Assembly: GCA_963839365.1 (NCBI GenBank)
Contig: CAWIUT010000001.1
Location: 868,001-932,000 of the forward strand
Direction: 5' to 3'
DNA length: 64,000 bases
Source: DASSKA01 sp963839365
Lineage (GTDB): Bacteria; Actinomycetota; Actinomycetes; Propionibacteriales; Nocardioidaceae
The notes under the pieces were generated by a model. That model had not been told where the DNA came from and made no database searches. It was given only the letters and a program-made list of their open reading frames with translations. Shown in pieces: positions 45,436 to 54,253 of this stretch. The position numbers and the translations under genes were made by a program. How positions within the stretch are numbered: the stretch's first letter is position 1; every line of letters starts with the position of its first letter.

Positions 45436-46073
45436 CGTGTCCTCTGCCGTCGCAGCAGCGTGCGGACGTCGCGGCCAGCCAGCGCGATGGCGTCGCGGCG
45501 CAGGTCGCGCACCAGGCGGTCGTCGCGCCCGACCGCGTCCTGGAGCTCGGTGAGGCTGAGCTCGAGGATTTCGCACGTGTTCCCCGACCAGGCGTGCACT
45601 CGCTCGGCGAGCCGGTCGAGCTGGTCGTGCCATTTCCTCTCCTCGACGTCCGACTCTGCGAGGTCGTCATCTCGGATCAGAAGGACGTCTATGTCGCTGT
45701 CCGAAGTCGCCTCGCCGCGTGCCGCCGAGCCGAACAGGCAGGCGGCGGTGGGCGGGAGGTCCCAGGTGCCGAGCTCGTCCCGAATCCGCTGCACGAGCGT
45801 GGCCCACATCTGCGTGAGTGCGATGATGCCCGGGGTGGCGACGTGTTCGCGATTGAGGCGGTACAGCTTCGCCGGCGGCCGGTGCTCGCGGAGCACGATG
45901 CCCGCATCGGACAGCTGGCCCAGAACCTCATTGGCTCGCCACTGACCGACTTTGCCGTCGGTCAGCTCGGCCACCTTCCGGCCGCTGAGCGGCTCGCTAG
46001 TGCGGGCCAGCACGGTCAGCACCGCTCCTTGGGCAGTGGGCACGACCGAGCTGATCGGACTGCATAGGTCCAC
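45432..46073 (-). CDS. MNT-domain nucleotidyltransferase with N-terminal winged helix (antitoxin)
   Basis: This encodes 213 residues from GTG 46073, with AAGGAGG eight bases upstream; the in-frame start at 46106 has none. The N-terminal 85 residues are a winged helix (AVLTVLARTSEPLSGRKVAELT, VLGQLSDAGIVLREHRPPAKLYRLNREH). The MNT domain has LFGSAARGEATSDSDIDVLLI, a perfect GS-x10-D-x-D motif, and a downstream Asp/Glu (CEILELSL). MntA-type antitoxins AMPylate the HEPN toxin. The fused DNA-binding domain would let this one also repress its own operon, which fits the repeats upstream of the start. Confidence 0.88.
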   Translation of the reverse strand: MDLCSPISSVVPTAQGAVLTVLARTSEPLSGRKVAELTDGKVGQWRANEVLGQLSDAGIVLREHRPPAKLYRLNREHVATPGIIALTQMWATLVQRIRDELGTWDLPPTAACLFGSAARGEATSDSDIDVLLIRDDDLAESDVEERKWHDQLDRLAERVHAWSGNTCEILELSLTELQDAVGRDDRLVRDLRRDAIALAGRDVRTLLRRQRTR

Positions 46074-46093
46074 GGGTGACACCTCCTTGGTTG

Positions 46094-46147
46094 AGCACGA
46101 TACCACTCATTCAAGCACTATCCCACTCGGTTGAGTGGGATAGTGCT
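46094..46147 (-). promoter_or_regulatory. Operator of the HEPN/MNT operon: three half-sites
   Basis: AGCACTATCCCACTC (46114-46128) and GAGTGGGATAGTGCT (46133-46147) form a perfect 15-bp inverted repeat with a 4-base loop. A third, direct half-site AGCACGATACCACTC (46094-46108) is placed exactly 20 bp (two helical turns) from the first. The array lies 21-74 bases upstream of the MNT start, where the promoter should be. It is a likely autoregulatory site for the winged helix. Confidence 0.75.
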
Positions 46148-46287
46148 CGGTGTGGGCCGTGGAGCATTCAACCTAGACACCCCGCCCGGGACGGTGTGAA
46201 CCGCGGCGCACGGCACCGGCTTATTCACACCGCTATACGAAGGGGGGGCGACTGCTCTCCCTGTTCGTGGCCGGGGGAAGCCAGCCG

Positions 46288-46746
46288 CTACCTCGGATTC
46301 GGGTACTGCTGCGGCTGGGTCATCCAGGACGGCTCGCCGCCGCGTTCCAGCCCGAACCGGCCCCAGTCCCAGGCCCCGGCACTGACCCCCGAGTAGTACA
46401 GCTGCGCCCAAGCCCGCGCCTGGTCGCGCTGGTGGGCCAGCGCCCGCGTCGCCTCCAACGCGTGCGCAAGGCTCTCGGCCCGGTCGGACAGCAGGCCCCC
46501 GGCCAGCTCATGTGCGGTGGCCTCCAGGCAGGACACCGGGTCGTCCCAGGCGTTGTGCCGGTGGGCGGGGAACGCCGGCGGTTCCCCGTCCCCGCCGTCG
46601 AGGCGGCGCAGCACGTGGTCGTAGCGGCGCTGCAGCAGCGCGATCGCCAGCTCCGCGGCGTGCTCGTTCTCCGGCGAAGGGTCCTCCACGTAGGCGAGGA
46701 ACGCGTCCTCAGCGGAGTGGTCGTGGTCACGGTAGTGCTCACTCAT
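46288..46746 (-). CDS. Hypothetical acidic protein
   Basis: This encodes 152 residues from ATG 46746 (GGAG close upstream; GTG 46764 possible). It is helical and acidic (DHSAEDAFLAYVEDPSPENEHAAELAIALLQRRYDHVLRRLD, AESLAHALEATRALAHQRDQ), ending in Trp-rich sequence. No family is recognised. It is divergent from the second recombinase gene. Confidence 0.6.
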   Translation of the reverse strand: MSEHYRDHDHSAEDAFLAYVEDPSPENEHAAELAIALLQRRYDHVLRRLDGGDGEPPAFPAHRHNAWDDPVSCLEATAHELAGGLLSDRAESLAHALEATRALAHQRDQARAWAQLYYSGVSAGAWDWGRFGLERGGEPSWMTQPQQYPNPR

Positions 46747-46957
46747 GACTCCAGCATCGGACACCGGACGGACACCGACCCGCCGGCCGCAGACCCTGGC
46801 ACCACGCCCGAGAGTCAGGTCGGGCCGCCAGGCTCTTCGCCGACCGGAGGATGGGCGGGTGGCAGGAGCGGCGCCCGCGGCACGATCACCCCCATGAACC
46901 CCGACCAGCCGTCACCGACCCGACGCCCAGACCCGGTGGCATCACGGCCACCCCCCG

Positions 46958-48028
46958 ATGACCGGGCCGTCGCAGGTCCCCGCAGACCCTCACCCGACGC
47001 CCGCAGCCGTCCCCGACGCCGCGCCGCCACTCCCGGAGGTCGCGGCCGCAGCGGCTGCACCTGCCCGCCCGGCCAGCGACGGGCCGGGGCTGGTGGCCGG
47101 AGACGACCACCCCGTGGCGGTGTACCTGGCGCGGCTGGCGCCGGGCAGCCGCCGCACCCAGGCCGCCGCGCTGCACACCATCGCCCGGCTGGTCTCCCAG
47201 GAGCAGGTCAATGCCTGGGGACTGCCCTGGGCGCAGCTGCGCTACGCGCACACCCACGCCATCCGCGCCGCAATCGCCGAAAAGTATGCGCCCGCGACCG
47301 CCAACCGGTACCTGGCCGCCCTGCGCGGGGTGCTGCGCGAGGCCTGGCGCCTCGGGCAGATGACCGGGGAGGACCTGGCACGCGCGGTGGACCTGCCCCC
47401 GGTGCGCGGCACCCGGCTGCCCGCCGGCCGCGCGGTGACCGCCGGGGAGCTGGCCGCGCTGTTCGCCAGCTGCGAACCCACCCCCGGCGGCGCCCGAGAT
47501 GCCGCACTGCTCGCCGTGCTGTACGGGTCCGGGGTACGCCGCGCCGAGGCCGCCGCCCTCCAGCTCGACGACTTCAACGCCGAACAGGCCAGCCTGCGAG
47601 TGCTGCGCGGCAAAGGAGCCAAGTCGAGGATGACCTACCTGCCCGCCGGCGGTGTCCAGGCGGTCTCGGCCTGGCTGCAAGTCCGCGGCGACCACGCCGG
47701 GCCGTTGTTCCACCCGGTCAACCGCGGCGGCCGCATCCACACCGACCGCGGGCTGACCGGCCAGGCCATCCGCGCCATCCTGGCCCGCCGCGCCACCAAG
47801 GCCAACGTCGCCGCCTGTCGCCCACACGACCTGCGCCGAACTTCGTCGGCGACGCCCTTGACCGAGGCGGCGACCTGGCCGTGATCGCGCAGCTGGCGGG
47901 CCACTCCAGCGTCGCGACGACCACAGCCGCCTACGACCGCCGCCCGGAGGCCGCCAAGCGCAGGCCGCGGACCTGCTGCACGTCCCCTACCAACCCCATC
48001 CCCCGGCGCCGCCGACCAGGCCGACTAA
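46958..48028 (+). pseudogene. Tyrosine recombinase with frameshifts in the catalytic C-terminus
   Basis: From ATG 46958: an N-terminal Pro/Ala-rich tail, a core-binding domain (VAVYLARLAPGSRRTQAAALHTIARLV, RYLAALRGVLREAWRLG) and the first catalytic block (LLAVLYGSGVRRAEAAALQLDDF, VLRGKGAKSRMTYLP). Then CRPHDLRRTF breaks near 47840. The next frame gives VGDALDRGGDLAVIAQLAGHSSVATTTAAYDRR, and a further shift near 47960 gives AADLLHVPYQP, ending about 48028. All catalytic residues can be recognised only when frames are joined. Confidence 0.8.
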
Positions 48029-48323
48029 CGGGGTGGTTGACGGGTGTACGCCGCGGCGGACGGTGCGCGTGAGTCCCAACCGACTCACCACCTGGGAGGC
48101 ACCCGATGCCCGTCCCCACTCCCGACTCCGCGGCCCAGCGCCAGCCCCTGCGGGTCGGCCGGTATGCGCTGGTCGACGACCTGTTCTTGTGCGACCCGCC
48201 CCCGGCGCCGACACCCGCGCCGGGCACGTCAAGCGGGCCGGACCCGTACGGGCTGCTGCCCACCCCCGACGACCGACGCAGCTGGGGCCGGAGCAGCCCG
48301 GGTGGCGACCCGGTGCCAGGGCG

Positions 48324-49532
48324 ATGGTCGCGCGCTGGCAGGGCCTGGACTGGCTGGCCGGCCAGCGGCCGGCCTGTGACGGCCCGCAGGCCACCGCCGA
48401 GGCACCGAACTTCGAGCTGAGCGTGCCGGTCGTGTACTGGATGGGCGGCGAGGACTGGGACGACGAGGACCCCGAGGAGGAGCCCGACCTGGTACCCGTC
48501 GAGGGCGGCCTGCCGCTGCTGTACCGGGGCAGGTCGCATCTGGTGTTCGGCGCCGGCGGGTCCGGCAAGACCTGGTTCGTGCTCTACTGCGTTGCCCAGG
48601 TCCTCAAGGAAGGCGGCAAGGTCCTCTACATCGACTACGAGATGCGACGGTCCGAGGTCAAGTCCCGCCTGAAGAAGCTGGGCGTCACCCGAGCCGACGC
48701 AGCCGGGCTGGCCTACTGGCGGGTGACCGGCGGGTTCCGCGGCGACCAGCTGCAGGCGCTGGGCTGGCTGGTGGGCATGTACCGTTTCGCGCTGGTCACC
48801 CTCGACAGCGTCAGCAAGGCACTGTCCACCCTGGACCTCAACGAGTCCGGCAACGACGACTACCACCACTTCGACGACACCGTGGTGGTGCCGCTGACCT
48901 ACCGCGAGGTCACCGTGCTGATGATCGACCACACCGGCCACGACAACCCCTTCGGTGGCACCGCTGCTCGACCGCGGGGCGCCTCCGGCAAACGCGACAC
49001 GGTCTCGGGGGCCTCGTACTGGTTCCGCGTGGCGAAGAAGGACGCCTGGACGCGCGAGCGCAGCGGGCAGGCACAGCTGCGCGTGTACAAGGACCGCGGC
49101 GGGTTCCGGGCACCCGACACGCTGGCCGCCCGGATGCTCGTCGACGTCCACGACAACGGCGCGCGCCTCGACATCCGACTGGTTGCCCCCGCCGACGACG
49201 ACAGCGACACGGCACGGCCCGGTGGAGGCGACACGGACGGCGGCCACACACGCAGCGGGCTGTCAATGCACGACTACGCCGAGAAGATCGCCGACTACCT
49301 CACCACCGTCGGGGTCGCCTCCGGCAAGCAGATCATCGAACGCGCCAAGCTCGGCCGCAACGCCCACGTGCGCGACGCGCTCACCTACCTGGTCGAGCAG
49401 GAGGCAGTCACCATCACCCCTGGTCGGGGCGGGGGTAACAACTACCGGCTCACCGACGACCGACCGCCCTACCGGGCGCACCTGGACCCCAACAGCGACT
49501 CCTACACCCCCGACCAGGACCCGGCCGCCTGA
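48324..49532 (+). CDS. AAA/RecA-like ATPase with C-terminal winged helix
   Basis: 402 residues from ATG 48324. Walker A is VFGAGGSGKTWFVLY (about residue 75); Walker B-like strands are GGKVLYIDYEMRRSEVK and VTVLMIDHTGHD; SYWFRVAKKDAW follows. The core is of the RepA/AAA_25 helicase type found on actinobacterial plasmids and phage-like elements. The last 100 residues carry a winged helix (IADYLTTVGVASGKQIIERAKLGRNAHVRDALTYL). An upstream frame from ATG 48106 (GGGAGG before it; RVGRYALVDDLFLCD) probably encoded its true N-terminus before a frameshift near 48300. It may drive replication or regulation of the element. Confidence 0.8.
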   Translation: MVARWQGLDWLAGQRPACDGPQATAEAPNFELSVPVVYWMGGEDWDDEDPEEEPDLVPVEGGLPLLYRGRSHLVFGAGGSGKTWFVLYCVAQVLKEGGKVLYIDYEMRRSEVKSRLKKLGVTRADAAGLAYWRVTGGFRGDQLQALGWLVGMYRFALVTLDSVSKALSTLDLNESGNDDYHHFDDTVVVPLTYREVTVLMIDHTGHDNPFGGTAARPRGASGKRDTVSGASYWFRVAKKDAWTRERSGQAQLRVYKDRGGFRAPDTLAARMLVDVHDNGARLDIRLVAPADDDSDTARPGGGDTDGGHTRSGLSMHDYAEKIADYLTTVGVASGKQIIERAKLGRNAHVRDALTYLVEQEAVTITPGRGGGNNYRLTDDRPPYRAHLDPNSDSYTPDQDPAA

Positions 49533-49605
49533 CGGCGCCGACGAGGGAGACCCGCGTTCGGGTCGCGGGGTCGCACCCACCGGGTCGCACCGGGACGACC
49601 AGGGT

Positions 49606-49661
49606 GCGACCGCGACCGTGCTACCCACCCCCTCTTCGAGGGGTAGCCGGGTCGCGGTCGC
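49606..49661 (+). terminator. Long imperfect palindrome after the ATPase gene
   Basis: Arms GCGACCGCGAC plus GCTACCC (49606-49626) pair with GGGTAGC plus GTCGCGGTCGC (49641-49661), with two mismatched positions. The inner part CTCTTCGAG can pair too. It is either a terminator for the ATPase gene or, given the context, a replication or binding site. Several GGTCGCACC copies lie just upstream. Confidence 0.5.
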
Positions 49662-49754
49662 CCAACAGCCCAGCCCGTACCGACAGGGGGCCCGCTCGGC
49701 GGGTGCGATATCGGCGGCAATGACCCGACGCCGACACCCGGCACGCTGACGCCC

Positions 49755-49847
49755 ATGACCGACCCCCGACGACAGTCCGGCGCCCCTCCCGCGGCAGCGA
49801 CCACGCCTCGGCGGCGCACCACGACGAACGGCGGCGCGGATGCCTGA
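49755..49847 (+). CDS. Possible small coupled ORF (30 aa)
   Basis: ATG 49755 to TGA 49847, basic and Pro/Thr-rich (MTDPRRQSGAPPAAATTPRR). Its stop overlaps the start of the next gene by eight bases, as in translational coupling. There is no Shine-Dalgarno sequence and no known family, so this is weakly supported. Confidence 0.2.
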   Translation: MTDPRRQSGAPPAAATTPRRRTTTNGGADA

Positions 49848-50379
49848 GACCGATGCCCCCGACCCACAGTTGGACCCCGCGGAGGTCATCGACGCCGCAC
49901 TGCACCAGCTGGCCGCCGAGCCCTCCGCTGAGGGGGACGCCGAGCATCGTGGTCAGCTGCTGCGGCTCGGGCTGACCGCGGCCTCGGTGCTGGCCGGGCA
50001 GCGGGCCGAGGCCCGCCGATGGGCCCGGCGGCTCTGGCACGCCCTGACCGAGGACAGCGGCGCCAGCCCCATGCCGCAGGTCCAGCAGGCGCCGGCCTGG
50101 GTACGTCAACCCACCGACAGCGCCCCCGGCCACGCCTGCTCGCCGGTCCTGCAACTGGCCGAAGCCGAGCACGGCCACGGGCGCTGCTGGACCCTGGTGC
50201 CGCTGACCGAGTTCCGGCCCGAACTGGTGTACCCGGGAGCCGAAGTCACCGCCGCCGCCCCCGAGGGCCACGAGCCCGTCATCGTGGTCAGCACCGCACT
50301 GTGGGCCACCGCCGGCCACGAGGTCACGGTGCTGGTCACCTTCCACCGCCACACCGCAACGACCGGGGCGCAGCCGTGA
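49840..50379 (+). CDS. Hypothetical protein
   Basis: This encodes 179 residues from ATG 49840. The N-terminal half is helical and acidic (DPAEVIDAALHQLAAEPSAEGDAEHR, AASVLAGQRAEARRWARRLWHAL). The C-terminal half is beta-rich (CWTLVPLTEFRPELVYPGAEV, GHEPVIVVSTALWATAGHEVTVLVTFHRH). No family is recognised. It overlaps the next gene by four bases (GTGA) and so is co-translated with it. Confidence 0.65.
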   Translation: MPETDAPDPQLDPAEVIDAALHQLAAEPSAEGDAEHRGQLLRLGLTAASVLAGQRAEARRWARRLWHALTEDSGASPMPQVQQAPAWVRQPTDSAPGHACSPVLQLAEAEHGHGRCWTLVPLTEFRPELVYPGAEVTAAAPEGHEPVIVVSTALWATAGHEVTVLVTFHRHTATTGAQP

Positions 50380-50852
50380 GGTACGGGCCAAGCACACCGC
50401 AGGTGCAGCGCCTCCTGGACCGGGTGCACGAGCTGAGCGACGACCAGCGCGACGCGCTGGACGCCACCATCACATTGACGCACGGCGCCGGTGACCAGCG
50501 GGGTCTGTGGACCGCCCGGGACCACGCCTGGCACCGACTGCACGCAGCCCTGGTCCCGCACGGGCTCACCGCCGCCTTCCACACTCTCTGGCAGGACCTG
50601 CGCGTCGGCCCGCACTCGAACGGGTGGGCCGGCTTCCTGAACTCCGACGCGGCCTGCGCCACCATGCTCGTCCACGTGCTCGACCAGGGCAGCTTCACCA
50701 CCCGCGCCTACGACACCCTGCGCGCACCGTGGTGCGCCGTCATCGACAACTGCGCCCGCAGTCGGCTGTTCCTGCAGATGGTGCCGACCTGCTACCCGGC
50801 CGAGACGCTGTGGCCGATCGCGGACGCCGTCCTCGCACAACGAGCCCGGTAG
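50376..50852 (+). CDS. Hypothetical protein
   Basis: This encodes 158 residues from GTG 50376, whose bases overlap the previous stop. It is mostly helical (VQRLLDRVHELSDDQRDALDATITL, AWHRLHAALVPHGLTAAFHTLW, AACATMLVHVLDQGSFTTRAYDTL). No family is recognised. A direct repeat CTCGACAGAGC (50865-50875, 50883-50893) follows its stop. Confidence 0.65.
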   Translation: MRYGPSTPQVQRLLDRVHELSDDQRDALDATITLTHGAGDQRGLWTARDHAWHRLHAALVPHGLTAAFHTLWQDLRVGPHSNGWAGFLNSDAACATMLVHVLDQGSFTTRAYDTLRAPWCAVIDNCARSRLFLQMVPTCYPAETLWPIADAVLAQRAR

Positions 50853-50931
50853 CCCGGGCAGCCGCTCGACAGAGCTCGGCAGCTCGACAGAGCCCGGCGT
50901 CGGGGACACGTCGCCGGTTGGACTGCCGGGC

Positions 50932-51905
50932 GTGAGCGCGCGGGCACCCTGCCCGGACGTGACCACCACACCAACCCCATCCGCCGGCCACGACCCCGCG
51001 GGCCAGCACCAGCAGAGGCTTCTCGCGGGCTACCTCGCCTGGGCCACCGGCACCGCCGCCCTGGCCCCGACCACGGTGGCCGCCTACACCAGCCACATCG
51101 CCGGCTACCTGGACTGGCTCGACCAGCACCACCCCCACCTGACGCTCGCCGACACAGAGCCGGCGCACGTCGAGGGCTACCTCGCAGCACTGGCCGGCCG
51201 CGGCTGCTCGGCCGGCACCCGCCGCGTGGCGCTGCACGGGCTGCGTAGCTTCTACGCCTGGGCCCTGCACCGGCCCGACACCCCCGCCGCAGCGGTGCGG
51301 CGGCCCCGGGTCCGGCCGCCGGTGACCACCCCCTACACCGAGGCGCAGGCCGACGCCATCCTGGCCGCCGCCACCGGGCCCACCGACGCAGCTGCGACGC
51401 CGCGGGACCGGCTGGCCGTCGCGGTGCTGGCCACCCTGCGGTGGACCGGGCTGCGCAGCCACGAGCTGTGCACCCTGCCCCGCGGCCAGCCTGGACCTGC
51501 ACGGCGGGCTGGTCACCGTCATCGGCAAGGGCCGCAAGCAGCGCGTGGTCCCGCTGCCCGCCCCGCTGATGCCGCACCTGCACGACTACCTGTCCGCCAC
51601 ACCGCCTGCGGTCTCCGGCCCGGGTGTTCACCAACCCCGCCGGGCAGCGACCCGACGCCGCGCTGACCGCCCGCGCGCTGCTGGACCTGTGCCGCGGCTA
51701 CGGCACCCGTGCCGGGGTGCCCGGCCCGCACACCCCGCTGCGCTGGCGCCACACCTACGCCACCCTCACCCTGGCCCGCGGCGGCATGGACCTCTACACG
51801 CTGTCCCGGCTGCTGGGGCATGCCCGGGTGGAGACAACGCAGCGCTACCTGGCCCTGGACACCCGCCAGCTCACCCACGCCATCGACCGCGCCTACCCGC
51901 AGTGA
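50932..51905 (+). pseudogene. XerC/D-like tyrosine recombinase with two frameshifts
   Basis: From GTG 50932: core-binding domain (LLAGYLAWATGTAALAPTTVAAYTSHIAGYLDWL, VALHGLRSFYAWAL) and Arg I (LATLRWTGLRSHELCTLP). At about 51485 the frame shifts to LDLHGGLVTVIGKGRKQRVVPLP, and at about 51615 to VFTNPAGQRPDAAL. The end, PLRWRHTYATLTLARGGMDLYTLSRLLGH then TTQRYLALDT, holds HxxR, LLGH and the Tyr. Joined, the protein is a complete recombinase of about 320 residues; as written it is in three pieces. Confidence 0.82.
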
Positions 51906-52252
51906 ACCCCCGCCACCTCGTTCTGGAGGGGGATACTGGCGCGGTGACCATCCCCGACACGGCCCTCGCCGCCGGTCAGTCCGAGCCGGCCGAGTGCTGG
52001 TGCTGCGGGCAGCCCACGCCCGCTGACCGGCAGGTGCACATGGGCGCGCACCCCGAGGCGTGGGTGTGCCCCCGGTGCGCGCACGCGCTGTCCAAGCGGG
52101 CCTGGGAGCTCGAGGACCGCGACAAGACCACGCCGGCCGCACGCGCCCGCGACGCCGTCCGCGCCCTGCGCAAGACCGTGGTGCGCCACGGCTGGCACCA
52201 GAACCGGTTCGTCGGCCGGTACCTGCGCTGGCTCGGCAAGCACACCCCCTGA
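51902..52252 (+). CDS. Small zinc-ribbon-like protein
   Basis: This encodes 116 residues from GTG 51902, overlapping the recombinase stop (GTG 51944, after GGAGGGGG, is possible). ECWCCGQPTPAD and WVCPRCAHAL give two pairs of cysteines, likely one zinc site. The C-terminal helix is basic (ARDAVRALRKTVVRHGWHQNRFVGRYLRWLG), suggesting nucleic-acid binding. No named family. It is coupled to the recombinase and may be an accessory factor. Confidence 0.6.
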   Translation: MNPRHLVLEGDTGAVTIPDTALAAGQSEPAECWCCGQPTPADRQVHMGAHPEAWVCPRCAHALSKRAWELEDRDKTTPAARARDAVRALRKTVVRHGWHQNRFVGRYLRWLGKHTP

Positions 52253-52386
52253 CCCCGCCGCCGCGCCGGCAACCGTCGGCCGGTCGTATTCGTGAGTGGC
52301 TGGAGGCAACCCGGCAGGCTGCCTGCGCGTCTGTCAGGTGCACGCGTCCGCCACGGCGACGGCGCGTATCCCCTCAAGGAGGGGCC

Positions 52387-52943
52387 ATGATGCGCAGCGT
52401 TCTCACATCTCGAGGCTCGGGGGCCTGGCCGCGCTGGCCATGGCCGCCGGTCTCACCGGCACCGCGCTCGCCCTGCCGGCCGACGCAGCGACACGGCACC
52501 GACCACCGGGAACGTCCGCTCCTCCGTGCAGCGGCCGGCAGCTGTCCGTCACCCTCACCACAAGTGGCGGCGGCGCTGCCGGCAGCCTGTACGCCCGGCT
52601 GGTGCTGCACAACACCTCGGCCACGGCCTGCCTCACCGGCGGGTACGCCGGCGTCTCCTACACCGGTGCACCGCAGCGCAGCCAGATCGGGGCGGCCGCC
52701 GACTGGACCGACCTCAACCAGGCCCGCACCCTGCTGCTGCCGCCCGGCGGCCGGGCGTTGGCCACCCTTCGCGAGGTCGACGCCGGCAACTACCCGCCAC
52801 GCCTCTGCCGGCCGCAGACCACCAGCGGGCTGCGGGTCTACCCGCCGAACCAGACCACCGCCCGCTTCCTGCCCCAGCACACCCTCGGCTGCCGCAACCC
52901 GGCCGTGCATCTGCTCTCCCTCACCCCGTTCGGCCTGCGGTAA
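52387..52943 (+). pseudogene. Secreted DUF4232-like protein, frameshifted at the start of the signal peptide
   Basis: ATG 52387 (GGAGGGGCC before it) opens MMRSVLTSR and then leaves frame. A one-base shift near 52400 restores ISRLGGLAALAMAAGLTGTALALPADA, a clean signal peptide. The mature DUF4232 domain follows (CSGRQLSVTLTTSGGGAAGSLYARLVLHNTSATACLTGGYAGVSY, LRVYPPNQTTARFLP, four cysteines) to 52943. DUF4232 proteins are exported in actinobacteria with unknown roles. Without the shift no export signal is made. Confidence 0.72.
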
Positions 52944-53549
52944 CCCCGCACGTCAGCGCCGCCTGCCTGGCACATCCGCATCAGGCGCGGCTTGACCACG
53001 CCACACCTGCGCCCTGCCGGGGCCGGCGTACGCCGCGGCGTACAGGTCCACAGTCCGGGGCCAAGGCGGCCCGGGACCGTGAACACCCACCGCCGCCGCC
53101 AGCGGGCCGATCCCCACCAACCAGCTACCGCGGGCCGGGCAGGCGCCGATCCCACCGGTTGCTGCTGTGGGGCGGCCGGCGCCACGTTGCCCGATCCCAC
53201 CCCCGGGCTCAACCGGGCCGCGCCGCATCGCGGGCAACGTCGCCGGACAGGCAACCCGTCGTTGACCTGCGCAAACGCCAGCGGCCGGAAGTGGCAACCA
53301 CCGGCGCGATCCGGGGCGGAACAACAAGAGGAAACTGCCTGCCTGTCAGCGGGTGCGCACCTCAACCGCGATGGCCTCGCCTCGAGGGGTGCGAGGCTGG
53401 GCAGGGGCCAGGTCCGGGATCGCGGCCCGGTCGTGAGACCACCTGCGCGGCGCAGGTTGTCCAGATGCCGATGACCACCGACCCCACGCGCCCCCACCAG
53501 GATCGCGTCCGCCGGCATCACCGGGGCCGCCCGGCAAACGTCGCGGCAC
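52944..53549. other. Gene-free stretch
   Basis: About 600 bases with no convincing gene on either strand. Open frames are proline/arginine-rich shadows without ribosome-binding sites. No RNA gene is recognised. Confidence 0.45.
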
Positions 53550-54017
53550 CTACTCCGGCTGCTGCCCGGACGGCTGGGGGAAGCTGCGGTCAACGTGGCC
53601 GTCGGTGGCCGTGTCCGCCGGGCGGGGGGCGGTCTTCTTGGCGTCGCGGTCAAGCCGGCGCCGTCCACCGGCAGCGGCCCGGCGCAGGTCGCTGGCCGCA
53701 GTCACGCTCACTCCCAGCGCACGAGCCAACCGGCGCACCGACACCGTGCTGGCCGCGACTGCCTGCCTGCGGACCCGGACCACCTCCAGCCGCTGCGCAT
53801 CCAGCGCCGCCAGCAGCCGGGTGGCCGCCGCTGCACGCGCCAGCGGGTCCTCCAGGGCGGCGATGTCCGCCAACGCCGCCCCTGCTTCAGGTCGCGGCGC
53901 CACCGGCCGGGCGTCCACACCTTGCGGGACCAGGACATCGACGCTGGGCTGGCCACAGGTCGCGTCGTCGGTGTCGGCGTCGGTGTCGGGGGCGGTGTGC
54001 TTCACGGGTGTGGTCAT
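53550..54017 (-). CDS. Small helix-turn-helix protein
   Basis: This encodes 155 residues; ATG 54017 is used since the sequence before it looks non-coding. An acidic N-terminus (TAPDTDADTDDATCG) is followed by a helical part (ALADIAALEDPLARAAAATRLLAALDAQRLEVVRVRRQAV) and a likely HTH (VSVRRLARALGVSVTAASDLRRA). The tail is basic. It resembles small DNA-binding proteins of actinobacterial elements. It is divergent from the 54254 gene and could regulate the nuclease operon. Confidence 0.6.
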   Translation of the reverse strand: MTTPVKHTAPDTDADTDDATCGQPSVDVLVPQGVDARPVAPRPEAGAALADIAALEDPLARAAAATRLLAALDAQRLEVVRVRRQAVAASTVSVRRLARALGVSVTAASDLRRAAAGGRRRLDRDAKKTAPRPADTATDGHVDRSFPQPSGQQPE

Positions 54018-54253
54018 GGCGGTGGACCGTCGCCCGTGCGAGCAGTGCAGCAACCATCCCACCCCTACGGCTGTCCCCGGACGCCACCGCAACCACGGCC
54101 GGCATCGGCAATGCCGGCGCACTGGGAGCCGGCACCTCTGGTGTCGGGTCCGCACCCCGGTTCGCCAATCCACCACCTCCCACCCCGGGGTGCGGGCCCG
54201 CGACCAGCGGCCCCGCACCCGGCGGGGCCGCATGACCATCCAGGAGGCACCCG

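Larger units (their letters stand above)
35245..54250. mobile_element. Integrase-rich accessory island (boundaries uncertain)
   Basis: Between the truncated surface gene and the second nuclease gene lie three tyrosine recombinases, a methyltransferase-recombinase fusion, an AAA ATPase, several small regulators and defence or toxin-antitoxin genes. Single-base frameshifts are common here. No attachment-site repeat or tRNA was identified, so the limits are set by gene content. More than one element may be nested. Confidence 0.5.
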
